A DNA stretch of 64,000 nucleotides. Origin: Typhlomys cinereus (lineage: Eukaryota > Chordata > Mammalia > Rodentia > Platacanthomyidae). The position numbers were made by a program, and so were the translations under genes. The notes beneath the pieces were generated by a model. That model was not told the origin of the DNA and did no database searches. It worked only from the letters and a program-made list of their open reading frames with translations. Within the stretch, counting starts at the first letter, position 1. Each line of letters begins with the position of its first letter. Shown here one piece after another: positions 33,000 through 44,169 of the stretch. The stretch lies in assembly GCA_023101885.1 (NCBI GenBank), contig JALPQD010000294.1:547501-611500 (forward strand), read 5' to 3'.

Positions 33000-33718
33000 T
33001 TGTTTTGAATCAAGGTCTTGCTATGCAGTCAGGCTGTCCTTAAATTCATAGTGATCCTCCTGTCTCAGCTCCTCCAGGGCTGGCATCACAGGCTTTTGCT
33101 ACCAGTCAGGAAATGGACTGAATCTCTGAAGTGCAAGGATTGTGGTAAAGGTGAAGTGGGCCTCAAAGGTCCCTGTTCATCTTGTTCCCAGCCCGTAGCA
33201 GTCTCTGTGACAACCTTGGCATACTTCCAGTTTCTTATTCCTTGGACAGAGCATTCTCTCTGCAGGCTTTCTGGTGGGGCTGGGTGTGCTAATTAGATAC
33301 AGGTGTCAACTTGACAATTGAAAGCTGAGCTCTGGGCACAATTGTGAAGAATTAGTAGTTAAGATAAGTCTTGAGCAAATCTGCAGGAGAGTATCTAATT
33401 GAAGACCCAGTCCATAATGTGTGGATCCATTTCCTGAGCAGGTGGATAAGATGGAGGGAGCTAGTTTAACAGTTGGTACACTTTGTCCCTGTCTCAGCAT
33501 TCCCTGGGTATATGGTATGGATAGTTCCCTCAACTCCCGGTGTTGGTTTGGGTTCACCTGCCAAGCTGGACTAAGAATTGTAAACAAGATTTTAAGAAAA
33601 AATAAAACCCTCTTGTCCCCTAAGCTCTTTGGTCATAAATTTATTGCTAACATCCTTGAAACTTGGGGCCAGCTGATCCAGGTGCAGTGATAGGCTGTCA
33701 TAAAAAAAAAAAATGTGA
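33000..33718. other. Reversed B1 and an unassigned repeat
   Basis: 33000-33105 is a reversed B1 ('caaggtcttgctatgcagtcaggctg'). 33285-33700 ('ggtgtcaacttgacaattg', 'aaataaaaccctcttgtcc') shares words with 62720-62860 and 63350-63400. It is probably an old LTR or LINE piece, not assigned. No gene was seen. Confidence 0.45.
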
Positions 33719-33970
33719 CGGGCTGAAAAGATGATTCAGGTATTAAAACTTTGCCTTCCAAGCAGAAGGACCTACTGAGTTCAGATACCATATCTCACGT
33801 AAAAACACCAGGCGGAAATGGTGGTCGCCTGCACTTCCAGTTCTGGAAGATAGAGCCTGGAAAATCCCAGATCCAAGCAAAAAGGAAGTAGAAGCAACCC
33901 AGGATGATTCCCAGAGTCACCCTTGGGCTTTCACAGACACACACAGGGTTCTCTGACACACACACACTAA
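33719..33970 (+). mobile_element. B2-like SINE, older subfamily
   Basis: Head 'gggctgaaaagatgattcaggtatt', body 'aaaaacaccaggcggaaatggtgg' and 'gattcccagagtcacccttggg', short CA tail. Confidence 0.82.
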
Positions 33971-34040
33971 AGGTTAAGAGGACTGGGGGCTGGAGAGCTT
34001 GTGAGAAAGCAAAAAGACTAGAGTCAAGATATATGGATCC

Positions 34041-34358
34041 CTGGGCTGGAGAGGTGGCTCAGGGGTTAAGCCTCCGCCTTGCAGGTGGAAGGTCCTGAGT
34101 TCGAATCCCAGATCCCACGTATAGACGCCAGGCGGAAGCGGGGGCGGCCTGCGCTTCTGGTCCTGGTAGGGCGGAGCCTGTGAATCCCGGGGCAGAAGGA
34201 GGTGGAGGCGTCCATGGTGCTTCCCGAATTCGTCCGTGGTTCTACACATACACAGACACACACACACAGAGACACACGCACACACGAGAGCCCTCATACA
34301 CACGCACATGCGCACAGTTGAATAAATAATAATAGTAATAAAAAATTTTTGAAAAAAA
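34041..34358 (+). mobile_element. B2-like SINE, GC-rich subfamily, with perfect target-site duplication
   Basis: AAGATATATGGATCC at 34026-34040 and 34359-34373 flanks a complete element. It splits a variant B2-related SINE whose pieces lie at about 33985-34025 and 34374-34600, the latter with 'caagctggctagcctgactagcc'. Confidence 0.92.
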
Positions 34359-34674
34359 AAGATATATGGATCCTATGTTAAAAAAAAGTTAGATGGGTGT
34401 GGCAGTCCACCTGTAATTTCTGCTCTGGAAGGCAGAGTGTGGGAATCCCCAGAACAAGCTGGCTAGCCTGACTAGCCCCAATGTCAAGCTCTGGGTTTGA
34501 GACTTCGAGCACTAAATCAGGTGGAAGAGGGATCAAGGATGATTCCTGATTTCACCCTCAGGCCTTCACACCTGTGTGTACTCAAGAGCAAGTTCACCTT
34601 AACACTTACATGCTTCTACCTACATGCATGCACATACACATGCATGTGTCCCATAAACACCACTTTGCATGGTA

Positions 34675-35030
34675 TTTCTTTTTCTTGCCTTTGTGTGTGT
34701 GTATGTGGGGGCAACTGAGTGTGCTTGTCTGCAGAGGTCTAAGAAGGACATTGGGAATCATTCTGGATTGTTCTACCTTCTTATTGCTTTGCTCTGGGGT
34801 TTCCTAGGGTCTGTCTTCCAGGATCAGAATTGCAGGCAACCGCCATATCCACCCAACATTTTTACTGAGAGATCTGAACTCAGGTCCTTTTGCTTCTGAG
34901 ACAAAGGCTTTAAAAAAATCCTCAGCTATATGTCCCAAGGCCCATGCCTAACATTTTTATGTTTTCTGAACTCAAATCCTCTTGCTTGTGAATCAGAAAC
35001 ATCATTTACTCAGCTATCTCCCCAGTACAA
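34675..35030 (-). mobile_element. Reversed older B2-like SINE and fragment
   Basis: 34675-34912 has a GT tail, 'gggaatcattctggattgttc' and 'ctgaactcaggtccttttgcttc'. 34920-35030 is a second head fragment ('ctgaactcaaatcctcttgcttgtg'). Confidence 0.75.
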
Positions 35031-35235
35031 CTTTTTTTTTTATTTGTGAATCAGCTTCTCAGAAGTTGCCAAGATTGGCCCTTGCAAGAGCAGGAATTGG
35101 TCTTGAAACTGTTGTCTTTCTGTCACAGTCTCATGAATAGCCAGGTGGCCACCATTCACTTTCCTAATGCTCAAGACCATGTATAACTAATTACCTCCTT
35201 CATTTCTTTGGCCCTCACCTGTTCCCCCTCCAGTG

Positions 35236-35512
35236 CCCATACATGGATAAACCAGTCAAATTTGGGAACCACCATGGACGGCCTCCACCTCCTCCTTGTT
35301 TACTCTGCCCAGGGATTCACAGGCTCCACCCTACCAGGACCAGAAACGCAGGTTATTTACTCTGCCCGGGGATTCACAGGTTCCTACCAGGACCAGAAAC
35401 GCAGGCCACCCCAGCTTCTGCCTGGCGTCTATAAATGGGGTCTAGGATCCGAATTCAGGACCTTACGCCTGCAAGGCAGAGGCTTATCCCCTGAGCCACC
35501 TCTCCAGCCCCG
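35236..35512 (-). mobile_element. B2-like SINE, GC-rich subfamily, truncated tail and internal tandem duplication
   Basis: Reversed element with no GT/A-rich tail. The 54-bp segment 35299-35352 is repeated as a 50-bp copy at 35356-35405, both ending 'accagaaacgcagg'. The head ends at 35512. Confidence 0.88.
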
Positions 35513-35519
35513 GATTTTT

Positions 35520-36240
35520 TTTTTTTTTTAAACCAATCCTGACATAAACTCAGCCCAGGAACACAATGGAGCATGCAGGAGCTGACCTTCTCCCCAGTGG
35601 GCCAGCTCTGTCCTGGGGAGAGGGGATAAGGTAACACACACATCTGGCTGTGTTCAGCAGTCTAAGGGACAGGGCTTCTCCGAGTGTTTTATGGGCTTGA
35701 TGATTTTCAGAGTGTTTCTGGTATGTAGGGGACATGGCCACAAGTTGAAAGACACCCTTGGGTCTCCATGGGCACACACAGTGCCCTCTTAATACACACG
35801 AGGGGGTGCTCACGCACACACACACACACAGTATGGTGGAAGAGTAATTGGACTGCCATAAGCACACACACTCAAGTGCATATATACCTTTACACATTAA
35901 TCAACATGTAAACACCTATACACACAACCAATACACATGAAAAGAAAAAAAAAATTGGAGGGCCCAAATTTTCTGATAGAGGTACAAAGACCCATGTCTT
36001 TGGGGGGGGGTGATGTAACAACTAGGGTTATTTAAGGGGCATGGTAACTTTCCAGAGACTACACCACTTAAGAAAAATCTCTCCCCCATAACCTCTAGGT
36101 ACCCAAAGATCTTGAGCCTCAAGAACCCACCCCCAAGGGTCTGCATCTATTTTAGGGATTTATTCTGAATCCAGAAGGAGAGACCCCCACCTCCCTAGAA
36201 CCCAGGATTAGAAGACAAGACAGTAGTGACTGAAAGGATG
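35520..36240. other. Intergenic between the repeat-rich block and the FIZ1 3' end
   Basis: Holds a tail fragment of an older B2-like SINE (about 35690-35835, 'cacccttgggtctccatgggcacac') and unique sequence. No gene was recognised. Confidence 0.5.
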
Positions 36241-36243
36241 AGG

Positions 36244-36249
36244 TTTATT
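36244..36249 (-). terminator. FIZ1: Probable poly(A) signal of FIZ1
   Basis: AATAAA on the minus strand, giving a 3' UTR of about 940 nt (36240-37184) free of SINEs, unlike the sequence further left. Confidence 0.65.
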
Positions 36250-37184
36250 GGGAGTCCTGGAGACAGTGGGATGAAGGGGTGAGGTTGAGGCTCAAGAAGA
36301 ACACTCCCCAAGCCAAGGCCCTCTTTCCCCAGGGGGTTGAGAGGAACACGGAGACAGAGATGGAAAGACAGATAGATACTACAGCAGTGGGGGAGGGTAA
36401 CCCCACTCTCCACCACCTCCACCGGGTCACGGGATGGGGACTATTGTGGATAAAGGACCAGACCACACTCTAGCATAAGGGAATGTCTGCCCAGTTACTC
36501 TAAGGAAGATGGATGGGGCCAGGTCACAACCTGCGTCAGCCTATTCCAAGCAGACACACACGTATGTGCCTCTGGGTCAGTCCACCCCGTCAGGCAGGGA
36601 GAATGAACCAGTCTGTACTAGTGCTTAGGATGGGGGAAGATGGGTAGGGGCAAATTCATTCTGTATTAAGGGAGCCCTGCTGGGAGAGTGGGGGAAACCA
36701 AAAGGAGGGAATCTACTCTGGTCTTCTCCATACAGGAAATGAGATGGGGGAAAAGGCAGATTCTGGCTATACCCACTTTCTGGGGCCACCAGTGGCTGGT
36801 GGGTTATCACCTAGGGAAACCCAGGAAAATTCTGGGCTAACGTCTCCCTAATCTCCCAGATGAAAGTCATTGGGAGTGATGGCTCTCTGGGAGTGGGGCG
36901 GGGTGCCCACTCCTTATTTCATGAGAGGTACTTGTGGAGACCCGTTTTTTCATTCCAAGTCCTCAGTTCGAGAGGCTGGCTGATTTGGGGATGTCCGCAT
37001 TCCAGGGGTCTCAAACTGAGGAGTCTATAAATGTTGCCCCCCAGCAATTATGTTCCAGGATCCCCTCGCTGAGATCCATTAATTATGGTCCTGTGTGGGT
37101 TCTGGGAGACGGCACCATATTTTTCCAGGCAGGGGCGGCCTCTGAGTCTGGCTCTGGACCTGGAAGGAAGGGCGACCCGGATTT

Positions 37185-39987
37185 TCAATCCATGCCCCTG
37201 TGCAGCTTCAGGTGCCTAGAGAGGTTGCTGAGTGTGATGAAGCCCTTTCCGCAGATGTGGCAGGGGAAGGGCCGCTCTGTGCCATGCAGCAGCCGGTGGC
37301 GCTTGAGGTAGCACTCGTGGCGGAAGAACTTGCCGCACTCCAAGCAGGGGAAGGGCTTCTCACCCGTGTGCACCAGCACGTGCCGTTCCAGGTCACGCGG
37401 GGAGCGGAACAGCTTCTCGCACTCAGAACAGCCAAAGATCTTCTTGCCCCGGCTGGAGCGGGGCACCGGCTTCACAGGCTCCCTGGACGCCTGCTCACCC
37501 TCCTGGGCTCCGGCCACGGCCTCCACCCCGCTGCCCTCCCCGTGGCTCACCCGCCGATGCTCCTCCAGAGCGGCCAGCGCCGCGTAGAGCGCCCCACAGT
37601 GACCGCAGCCGTAGGTGGCCGGGCCCGAGTGAGCCTCCAGGTGACTGGCTAAGGCGGGGGCCGATGCGAAGAAGGTCCCGCAGTCGCACTGGTACAAGGT
37701 GTCTTCTGACGCCTCAGCTGCCGCTGCAGGAGCCTGGGGCTCCCCAACACCCTCAGGGAGCAGGGCCTCCAATTTGGGCACGCCTGCCCTGGTGGGGCTC
37801 AGGAGCAAGCCATCATCCCAGGTGGGCGGGGCATCGCCCACCTCTGCGGCTATCTCCGGAGCCGAGCCAGTGGCCCACGCCTGTGTTGGGGGAGCGCTGC
37901 CCCCCTGCAGGTCGTGTGTGAGCTTATGGCGCTCCAGCAGCGCAGGCGCATTGAAGTCGCGCTCACAGCGCGGGCACTTGAAGGGTTTCACGTCGGTGTG
38001 CGCAGCCCAATGGGCCGCCAGCTCCCGGCCCTGGTCAAAGCGGCGCGCGCAGGCACCGCAGGCGTAAGGGGGCAGTGAGGCAGCGGCCGCAGCCGCTGCT
38101 TCCGCCAACCCCCAACTAGTCGTGCCCGTGCCAGTGCCTGCCCCCTCCAGGCCCTCTCCAGTGCCCGTCCCACTACCAGCGCCCCCGCAAGCTGAGCAGG
38201 GCCCCACGTTGCAGCACACCGAGCAAGGGGAACTCAAGGGAGGCAGAGCCGGGCTCGGTTGCAGCGGAGCCGGGAGCACCCCACCGCGGTGCTGGCGCTT
38301 GAGGTGGCGGCCCAGGCTGGAGCGGGAAGAGAAGCGGAGCTCACAGACCAGACAGCAATAGGGCTTCTCGCCAGTGTGGACGACCTGGGAGGGGCAGAGG
38401 TAAGAGCCAAGCGTCAGGGGTGAGGATCCGCCCCAATTAGCAGACTGCCAGGGTCCCGGGGTCAGGCCACCCAAGCTCTTCAACATGGCTGGAGCGTGTC
38501 TTAGTCCCTTCCATAGAGAACATCTGCCCAAGTTCGCTCTCCTTAGACATTCAACCCAACAAGGAAGTGTGAGCCCATTGAGAATGCCTCAGGCCTGAGT
38601 TCAAACCTCAGTGAAGTCTCGCAGCAAGTAGTTTTTCTATCTGTGGGTCTCTACCATTTCCCAGGGGTGCCCTGGATCTGCCTGTGTTGGGGCTCTCCCA
38701 GCAATCTACACTGTAAGGCTTTTTTTCCCCCATCCAGGATTAGAGGATATCACCAGAGCACTAATCAGCAAAACAATACAGTGTGACCAGGTTCTTGGTA
38801 ATGTCAATGGGGCTATTGACCCTCCCTAGGAGACTAAGAAGGAAGGTCAGGAAACCCTCTTATTACTTTCTCTCCTTCCACCTGAGAAAGCAGATAGGAA
38901 GTTGAAGGTTAACTGAAAATGGGACTCCAAGATGAAATTTCCCTGAGGTGTCATCTTTGATGTGAGGTAATACAGCTGCTTTGAGGTTGTCAGGGCTCCT
39001 GTAAGCAAGCCCTTATTTATGCTCTTTAAGTGAGCCCAAATAAATGCATTGGTCAGACAAATTAAAATTAGACTTTGGTGGAATTGGACTTTGTTGCTGG
39101 GGTGTGTGTATCACCCCAGGAAAGGTAGCATGAAAGCCATGAGTAGATGCCAAGCTCTTTCCCACCTCAGGGCCTTTATACTTGCTGTTCCTTTTGCCTG
39201 CAATGTTCTTCCCAAGTAGACTCTTCTGAGTTCCAGTCTTAACAAGCATCGACCTGCCCCGCCCTGCCCTGTTCCCTCCTGTCCACAGGAACCTAGAGCT
39301 CTCTCAATTTACTCCCACATACTGACTTCATTTGTTTTTTGAAGACAGGGTCTCAAGCTGGCCTTAAATTCACTGTGTAGTCCAGGATGACCTTGAATTC
39401 ACCCAAACTACCAAGTGCAGGGACTTGGGAGGGGGGCATCTCCCAATTGGGAGGGTATCTGTAAAGAGGTGGGATTTGTACAAACATTCAGATGGGAGCA
39501 CACTTCCACGCATGCCCTCTGAGGGGTCCTGAAGCATAACAGAAAAAATACAGCTCATGCTAATTGCTTTTTGGTAGAAAAGGAGAGTGAAATTTTCCTA
39601 GGGAAGGAGCCTCAACCCGGTTGCCTTGGAGTGGCTTGTGGGCCCCAGCTGTCTCCGTCCTTTCTGGGGACTCACCTGGTGGTGCAGCAGACCAGTGGAG
39701 TCTCGGAATCCCTTGGGGCATGCGGAGCAGCGGTAGGGCCTCTCGCCGGTGTGGGAGCGCAGGTGGTTGGCCAGGTTGAAGCTGTGCTTGAAGCCCTTGC
39801 CACAGCGTGGGCATGCGTGCGGCTTGAGCGCTGTGTGCCGGGCAAAGTGGCGCCGCAAGTCAGAGCGGTAGCGGAAGCTCTTGCCACATTCGCTGCAGTG
39901 AAAGGGCACTCGGGGAGCCGTAGCAGGAGGCTCGGGCCCTGGAGTGGGGATGGGGGCAGGAACCACAGGCATTGAGGCGTCATCCAT
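37185..39987 (-). CDS. FIZ1: FIZ1, FLT3-interacting zinc finger protein 1, 503 aa
   Basis: The coding region joins 39987-39676 (104 codons) and 38384-37185 (399 codons plus stop). The donor is GTGAGT and the acceptor CCTCCCAG, in phase 0. Family knowledge: FIZ1 binds the FLT3 receptor cytoplasmic domain and, in retina, the transcription factor NRL. Eleven C2H2 fingers are seen. Fingers 1-4 lie at about residues 29-136 (RYRSDLRRH, KHSFNLANH, RDSTGLLHH, SSRSSLGRH). Two central fingers follow (DQGRELAAH, NAPALLERH), then a degenerate CxC finger (YQCDCGTFFAS) and YGCGHCGALY. Three C-terminal fingers (RSPRDLERH, RHECYLKRH, ITLSNLSRH) close the protein at HRGMD. Poly-Ala and Gly-rich linkers separate the groups. 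The human protein is 496 aa. The long open frame runs past 38384 into the intron, but no homology supports that part. Confidence 0.97.
38385..39675 (-). other. FIZ1: FIZ1 intron between the coding exons
   Basis: Unique sequence with an L2-like fossil at about 39160-39335 ('cctcagggcctttatacttgctgttcc') and a short reversed B1 at 39335-39415. No young SINE is present. Confidence 0.6.
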
Positions 39988-40023
39988 GGCGGCACGTGGT
40001 ACAGTAGTGAATTAGGTTTTTCT
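39676..40023 (-). CDS. FIZ1: FIZ1 first coding exon with short 5' UTR
   Basis: The exon starts at about 40023 after CCCCTCTAG. The ATG at 39987 sits in GCCGCCATGG, a strong Kozak context. It codes MDDASMPVV and fingers 1-3 up to HHQ. The last zinc-binding histidine of finger 3 is in the next exon. Confidence 0.85.
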
Positions 40024-40088
40024 CTAGAGGGGAAACACATGAAAAAGAGAAGAGGGTCATCTCCCCACTGGCCCTCCCAGTTTGGGCT

Positions 40089-40098
40089 CCCAGGGGCG

Positions 40099-40153
<55 letters not shown>
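40089..40153. repeat. (GC)n-(AC)n alternating purine-pyrimidine tract in FIZ1 intron 1
   Basis: GCGCGCGCGC at about 40097-40106 runs straight into about 22 AC repeats ending near 40151. It lies 70-130 bp upstream of FIZ1 exon 2. Confidence 0.9.
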
Positions 40154-40155
<2 letters not shown>

Positions 40156-40194
40156 TCTCTGGGAGCCCCTCTCAAAATTAAACCATGCCTTTTG

Positions 40195-41400
40195 CTGAAA
40201 GCCACGCCCACCGACCTGTAGACTCTTCCCACTATTCCCTACAAACTATCTGCTTCCAAGTTGCTTTAACTCCTCTCCAAACCACGCCCACTATAACGGA
40301 AGCCTCTCCCCCTCTTAAGTTCCATCAGTTCCCTTCAGAGCCTCTGTCTTCTCTAGCCATTCTGGTTTCTGGCCAAGTCTCTTCAGCTGTAAAAGCCCCC
40401 CTTACTCTTCGAAGATGAGTACTTAGCAAAAGGGAAGACACATTGACAGCCTGTCTCCAGAAAGATCGGATCTAGCCCTGTGCCCTCAGACAAAACCAAC
40501 TGAAACTTTTCTCAACTGCAAGACGGAAATACAGCAGCGCCTACTTCATACAATGCCGGGAAGCACATGATTCCGACTTACTCAACTTCTGGAAGTTTCA
40601 AGTCCACCAAGACCTTCCAAGTCCCAACGGTACACCTATATCGGCCACCTTTCTATAAATATTTCTTTAAGCCACACCCCAGAAAAACTTCGGCCGTCTA
40701 CCTTAAGCGCCCCACGCCTCCCTAGTTCCCATTCCTTCATTAACCTTAAGGAAGTCTCTTCGCTCTTTTAGCCTAGGCCCCGCCCCCAACTATTCTATTA
40801 GTCACGCCCCTTGATCAAGCCCCACCCTTTGCCTAAGTCCTCCCGTTTTGTCCAGGTCCTCCCCGCCCACTTGCAGACTCCGCCCCCAATAAGCCCCTCC
40901 CCGTAGGCATAAACTCCGCCCCTTCCCACACACTCCTGACTGTGGGGCTGCCGCCCGCCCCCCATCCCCCCCAACGCGCTCGAAGGCTCAGGACCGAAAA
41001 TTGGCCCTTTGTATCCCTTTCCCTGTCTCTAAAAGGTGCGGCCTCGGGTGTCCGGGTCGGGGGCAGGTCTAGGCGCCCCTGAGCCAGGCAGGACCCCCTC
41101 GCTTGTGCGTGGCGGAGGTCCTGGAGACCAGCCACGACCCCGGAAGGCCGAAGAAGTCAGTCAGCTTTCCTCTTTAATTACTTACACCTCTCTCTGGGCG
41201 CCGACATTTTGGACAGCGGGGTCAGCGTCACTTCCACCTGAGGGGCCCCTCTACTTCCGCTTCGGCTCCCTTTTCCCCAACCCCCCACAATTCCCTTTTC
41301 TCCCGCCCCCTTGGCTCCTCCCACCACTCGTCTCCCGCTTTCCCTCCCTTTTCCCAGTCCTGGAGGTTAGGGAAGCCAGGGTGGCGCCATCTTAGTTGAG
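40195..41400 (-). promoter_or_regulatory. FIZ1: FIZ1 intron 1 CACCC/GC-box cluster and promoter with candidate exon 1
   Basis: CCACGCCC-type boxes recur at about 40202, 40281, 40704 and 40804. GCCCCGCCC-type boxes recur at about 40777, 40862, 40885 and 40914. A minus-strand donor GTAAGT at 41185-41180 would end a non-coding exon 1 starting near 41395. There a YY1-type motif (TAAGATGGCGCCAC, 41394-41381) marks a likely transcription start. CpG content is high from about 40850. Confidence 0.6.
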
Positions 41401-42400
41401 GGCATGGGGGGCGGAGCTTAGGTCACCTGCGACGCCATGTTGACTAAGGGTAGCATGCTCAGCGCGCGGCGTCCTGCGGCCCATGGCGCTTAGGGATGTT
41501 AGCGTAGAAGATATGTTTCCTTTTCCCTAGCCTTGTACTCGTAGGTAGAATGCGGAGTTGCATTCGAACGAAAAGTCGAAGTGGTCAAACTACAGTATAG
41601 AACTAGAAAATACCTAGCACCATCTTACCACTGACTCCATAGGGCTCTGACGCTTTTAGGCGCCATGTTCATGATGGGCATTAAGCAGCCTTTTCGCTTC
41701 TCTATTCGGTAGCTGTATTTGATTGGATCACCCGGCTGGGTGCTTTGGGAGGAAAGGCATATGGAGGTGGTTGGGGATTTTTGTAGGTGATTTCCCACTG
41801 GGACAACGAGGGAGACGTGCGCGCAGGCGCGTTTGTAGCAGGCGTGTCTCGGTCTTAGGACCCAGAGAGGCCCCTTTGTTCCTCGCGGGTGTAGGCGGCG
41901 GGAAGGGCGGGACCCCGGCATGCGCTTCGAGGGGCGGGGCTCTGCCCGCGCTTCATCGCCCCCGCCCCGCTGGCGCCAAGGGGCAGGGCCCCCTCTCCCC
42001 CGCCCCTTCCCACGCTTCGGCCTGACGCCCCCCGCGAGCGCGCGCGCGCGTACACTTGCAAGCTCAGGCGGCATGCAAATGAGGTACCCTGAGGCGGGGG
42101 GCCCGGGCAGGGAGCGGGGGGAGGGACGGTTTGAGGTTGCACGCGCGAAGGCGCGCTCCCGACACCTGTTCCCCGCTACCACTCTTCTTGCGCGCCGACC
42201 TCGCGCCCCGCCGAGCGAGGCCGGGCTCGCGCGCGCAGACCCCCTCCTAGCAGCCCTGGCGGTCCGCTGTCCCCGCGCCGCTCATTGGCCGCCGCACTCA
42301 TAGGGCCCGCCCCGAGTGCGGGTTCGGCCACTCGCGGCTGACGGGCACGCATCTGTGGGTGGGGGAGGGTTGAGGGATCACTCTTCCACTTCCTCCGTGT
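41400..42400 (+). promoter_or_regulatory. ZNF524: CpG island, probable ZNF524 promoter, head to head with FIZ1
   Basis: Very CpG-rich, with GGGGCGGGGC at about 41930, CGCCCCGCTGGCG and an alternating GCGCGCGCGCG run near 42040. The acceptor TCTCTTAG at 43004-43011 shows that ZNF524 has at least one upstream non-coding exon, and this island is the only candidate in the interval. The exon itself was not located. Confidence 0.6.
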
Positions 42401-43011
42401 TCCAGACATCCTATTCAGGCTGTCCCATGGTGCTAACCGTCTGACGGTGGGACGATGGCAGCCGTCTAGATCTCATATTCTCTGCCCCTGTAAAGAGGGT
42501 GCAAGGTTGGGGAGGGTTTGGAGTTGGCGGTAGATCTCTTGCCTAGTATGCACGAGGCCCTGGGTGTGATCACCAGTAACACACGCGCGGGTGCGCGCGC
42601 TAAAGAACATACAGGAATAAAAGTCTAAAAGGGAGAACAGGGAACACCTGCAGAATCTTCTGCTAGCTGCACCTGTATTCCTTCTAGTACACCCCGCTTC
42701 CATGCTCCTAGGATCTAGGAAAGATGGGTGGTGCTTACTGTATTCTGGGCAGTGCACTAGGGATATCTTTAAAATACCCTTATCTCGTTTGATTCTCCCC
42801 ACAATCTAGGTATGTTACAGAGGAGAACACTGACTCAGGCAAAAAGTCACTTGCAGAATCTTGTGTGTTGACTGACTGGCAGAGCGGCTGTCTTTATGTA
42901 TCTAGATGGGTATCAACCATACCAAACTCAAAAGAGCGGGATGAGTGAGATGCTGGGAATCACGGGCGCTCAGACCCCACTGCACTGACGCTGCCCCCTC
43001 TCTTCTCTTAG
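42400..43011 (+). other. ZNF524: ZNF524 5' intron with ID element and MIR
   Basis: 42517-42590 is an ID-like SINE ('gttggcggtagatctcttgcctagtatgcacgaggccctggg'). 42720-42860 is a MIR ('ggtgcttactgtattctgggcagtgcac', 'atctaggtatgttacagaggagaaca'). Confidence 0.65.
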
Positions 43012-43049
43012 CCGGCTCCAGTACCCAGACTCGAGCTCCCCACCGCTCA

Positions 43050-43832
43050 ATGGACAACCCCAGCCCAGACCCGTTGCCTTCAACTTTGCCTGGGGAGGAA
43101 GACAAACCTCTGGCCATAGTTTCTTCTGTTCCCCGGGGCCGCCGAGGCCGACCGCCAGGGGGAGCCACCTCCTCCCATCGCCCGCTCAAGTCCTCCCTCC
43201 CTCGAAAGCGGGGCCGCCCCCCCAAGTCAGGGCAAGAGACCCTTGTGACCGCGCAAGTGGACAGCGGCGGCGGCGGCAGCGACCTCTTGTTGATTGATGA
43301 TCAGGGTGTGCCCTATACAGTCCCTGAAGGGTCAGCTGCAGATGGGTCCCAAAGCTCTGGCCCTAAGAGGGCCCCGCACTTTTGCCCCGTGTGCCTGAGG
43401 GCCTTCCCCTACCTCTCCGACCTGGAGCGCCACAGCATCTCGCACTCCCAGCTGAAACCCCACGAGTGCAAGGACTGTGGCAAGACCTTCAAGCGGTCCA
43501 GCCACTTACGGAGACACTGCAACATCCATGCGGGTCTGCGGCCCTTCCGCTGCGTGCTCTGCCCGCGCCGCTTCCGCGAGGCCGGGGAGCTGGCGCACCA
43601 CCACCGCATCCACTCTGGCGAGCGCCCGTACAAATGTCCCTCTTGCTGGGCGCGCTTCACCGAGGCTAATACTCTCCGGCGCCATTACAAACGCAAGCAT
43701 CCAGAGCTCGTGGGAATGCCTGTACGTTTGTGTCCCCCAAGCCCAAGGCCCCAACCACTTTGGGATGAGGAGGGCTTTCCAGGCCCAACAGGGTCGCATA
43801 AGGAGGAGCCTGAAGAGCAGGAGCCCTCCTGA
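43050..43832 (+). CDS. ZNF524: ZNF524, AT-hook and C2H2 zinc-finger protein, 260 aa
   Basis: A nuclear DNA-binding protein; family knowledge links human ZNF524 to telomeric repeat DNA. The start was chosen at [10 protein letters not shown], as in human (MDTPSPDPLP). The frame is open 35 codons further up, but that part crosses the acceptor at 43011. Two AT-hook-like motifs are seen, RGRRGRPPG (residues 29-37) and RKRGRPPKS (52-60). The conserved [15 protein letters not shown] segment follows. Four fingers are present: C112-H132, C140-H160, C168-H188 and C196-H217. The last has an extended KRKH spacing. The tail is acidic (EEPEEQEPS). The coding region is a single exon starting at 43012. Poly(A) signals lie 210 and 330 nt past the stop. 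Confidence 0.97.
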   Translation: MDNPSPDPLPSTLPGEEDKPLAIVSSVPRGRRGRPPGGATSSHRPLKSSLPRKRGRPPKSGQETLVTAQVDSGGGGSDLLLIDDQGVPYTVPEGSAADGSQSSGPKRAPHFCPVCLRAFPYLSDLERHSISHSQLKPHECKDCGKTFKRSSHLRRHCNIHAGLRPFRCVLCPRRFREAGELAHHHRIHSGERPYKCPSCWARFTEANTLRRHYKRKHPELVGMPVRLCPPSPRPQPLWDEEGFPGPTGSHKEEPEEQEPS

Positions 43833-44042
43833 CCCATATCGTTTGCCGCCACGCACCTGCCCAGATTTACTGCAGGGAGATCATCTGTTACTGGGCCAGG
43901 GCAAGGAGACTGAGACATCCTTGTTTCTGGTGGTCTTTCCGTTGTGGGAGGGGATCGAGGTCGTCGACCCAAACCTCCAGGACCTGCTGCCTTCTAGCAC
44001 TCTCCCTCGGACTAACAGGCCCTGGGAGGGAGGGGCCATAGA

Positions 44043-44167
44043 AATAAATCCCTGCCATCTGACTTCTTGTGTGTGTTCCATAATCGTGTCTCTCCCAGTG
44101 TTTTTCAGCGATATCCCCTTTCATGTGCCTCCTAGCGTGGTACCAAAGATCTGTGGCTTGGAATAAA
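44043..44167 (+). terminator. ZNF524: Two poly(A) signals of ZNF524
   Basis: AATAAA occurs at 44043-44048 and again at 44162-44167, the second followed by a T/C-rich stretch. Alternative 3' ends are possible. Confidence 0.7.
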
Positions 44168-44169
44168 TA

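Noticed and set aside
38385..38531. Extension of the FIZ1 second coding exon upstream to 38531
   Set aside because: The acceptor at 38385 and the human match at VVHTGEKPY place the exon start at 38384. The extra residues are intronic.
42945..43049. N-terminal extension of ZNF524 (35 residues)
   Set aside because: The frame crosses a strong splice acceptor at 43011, and human ZNF524 starts at the downstream Met.
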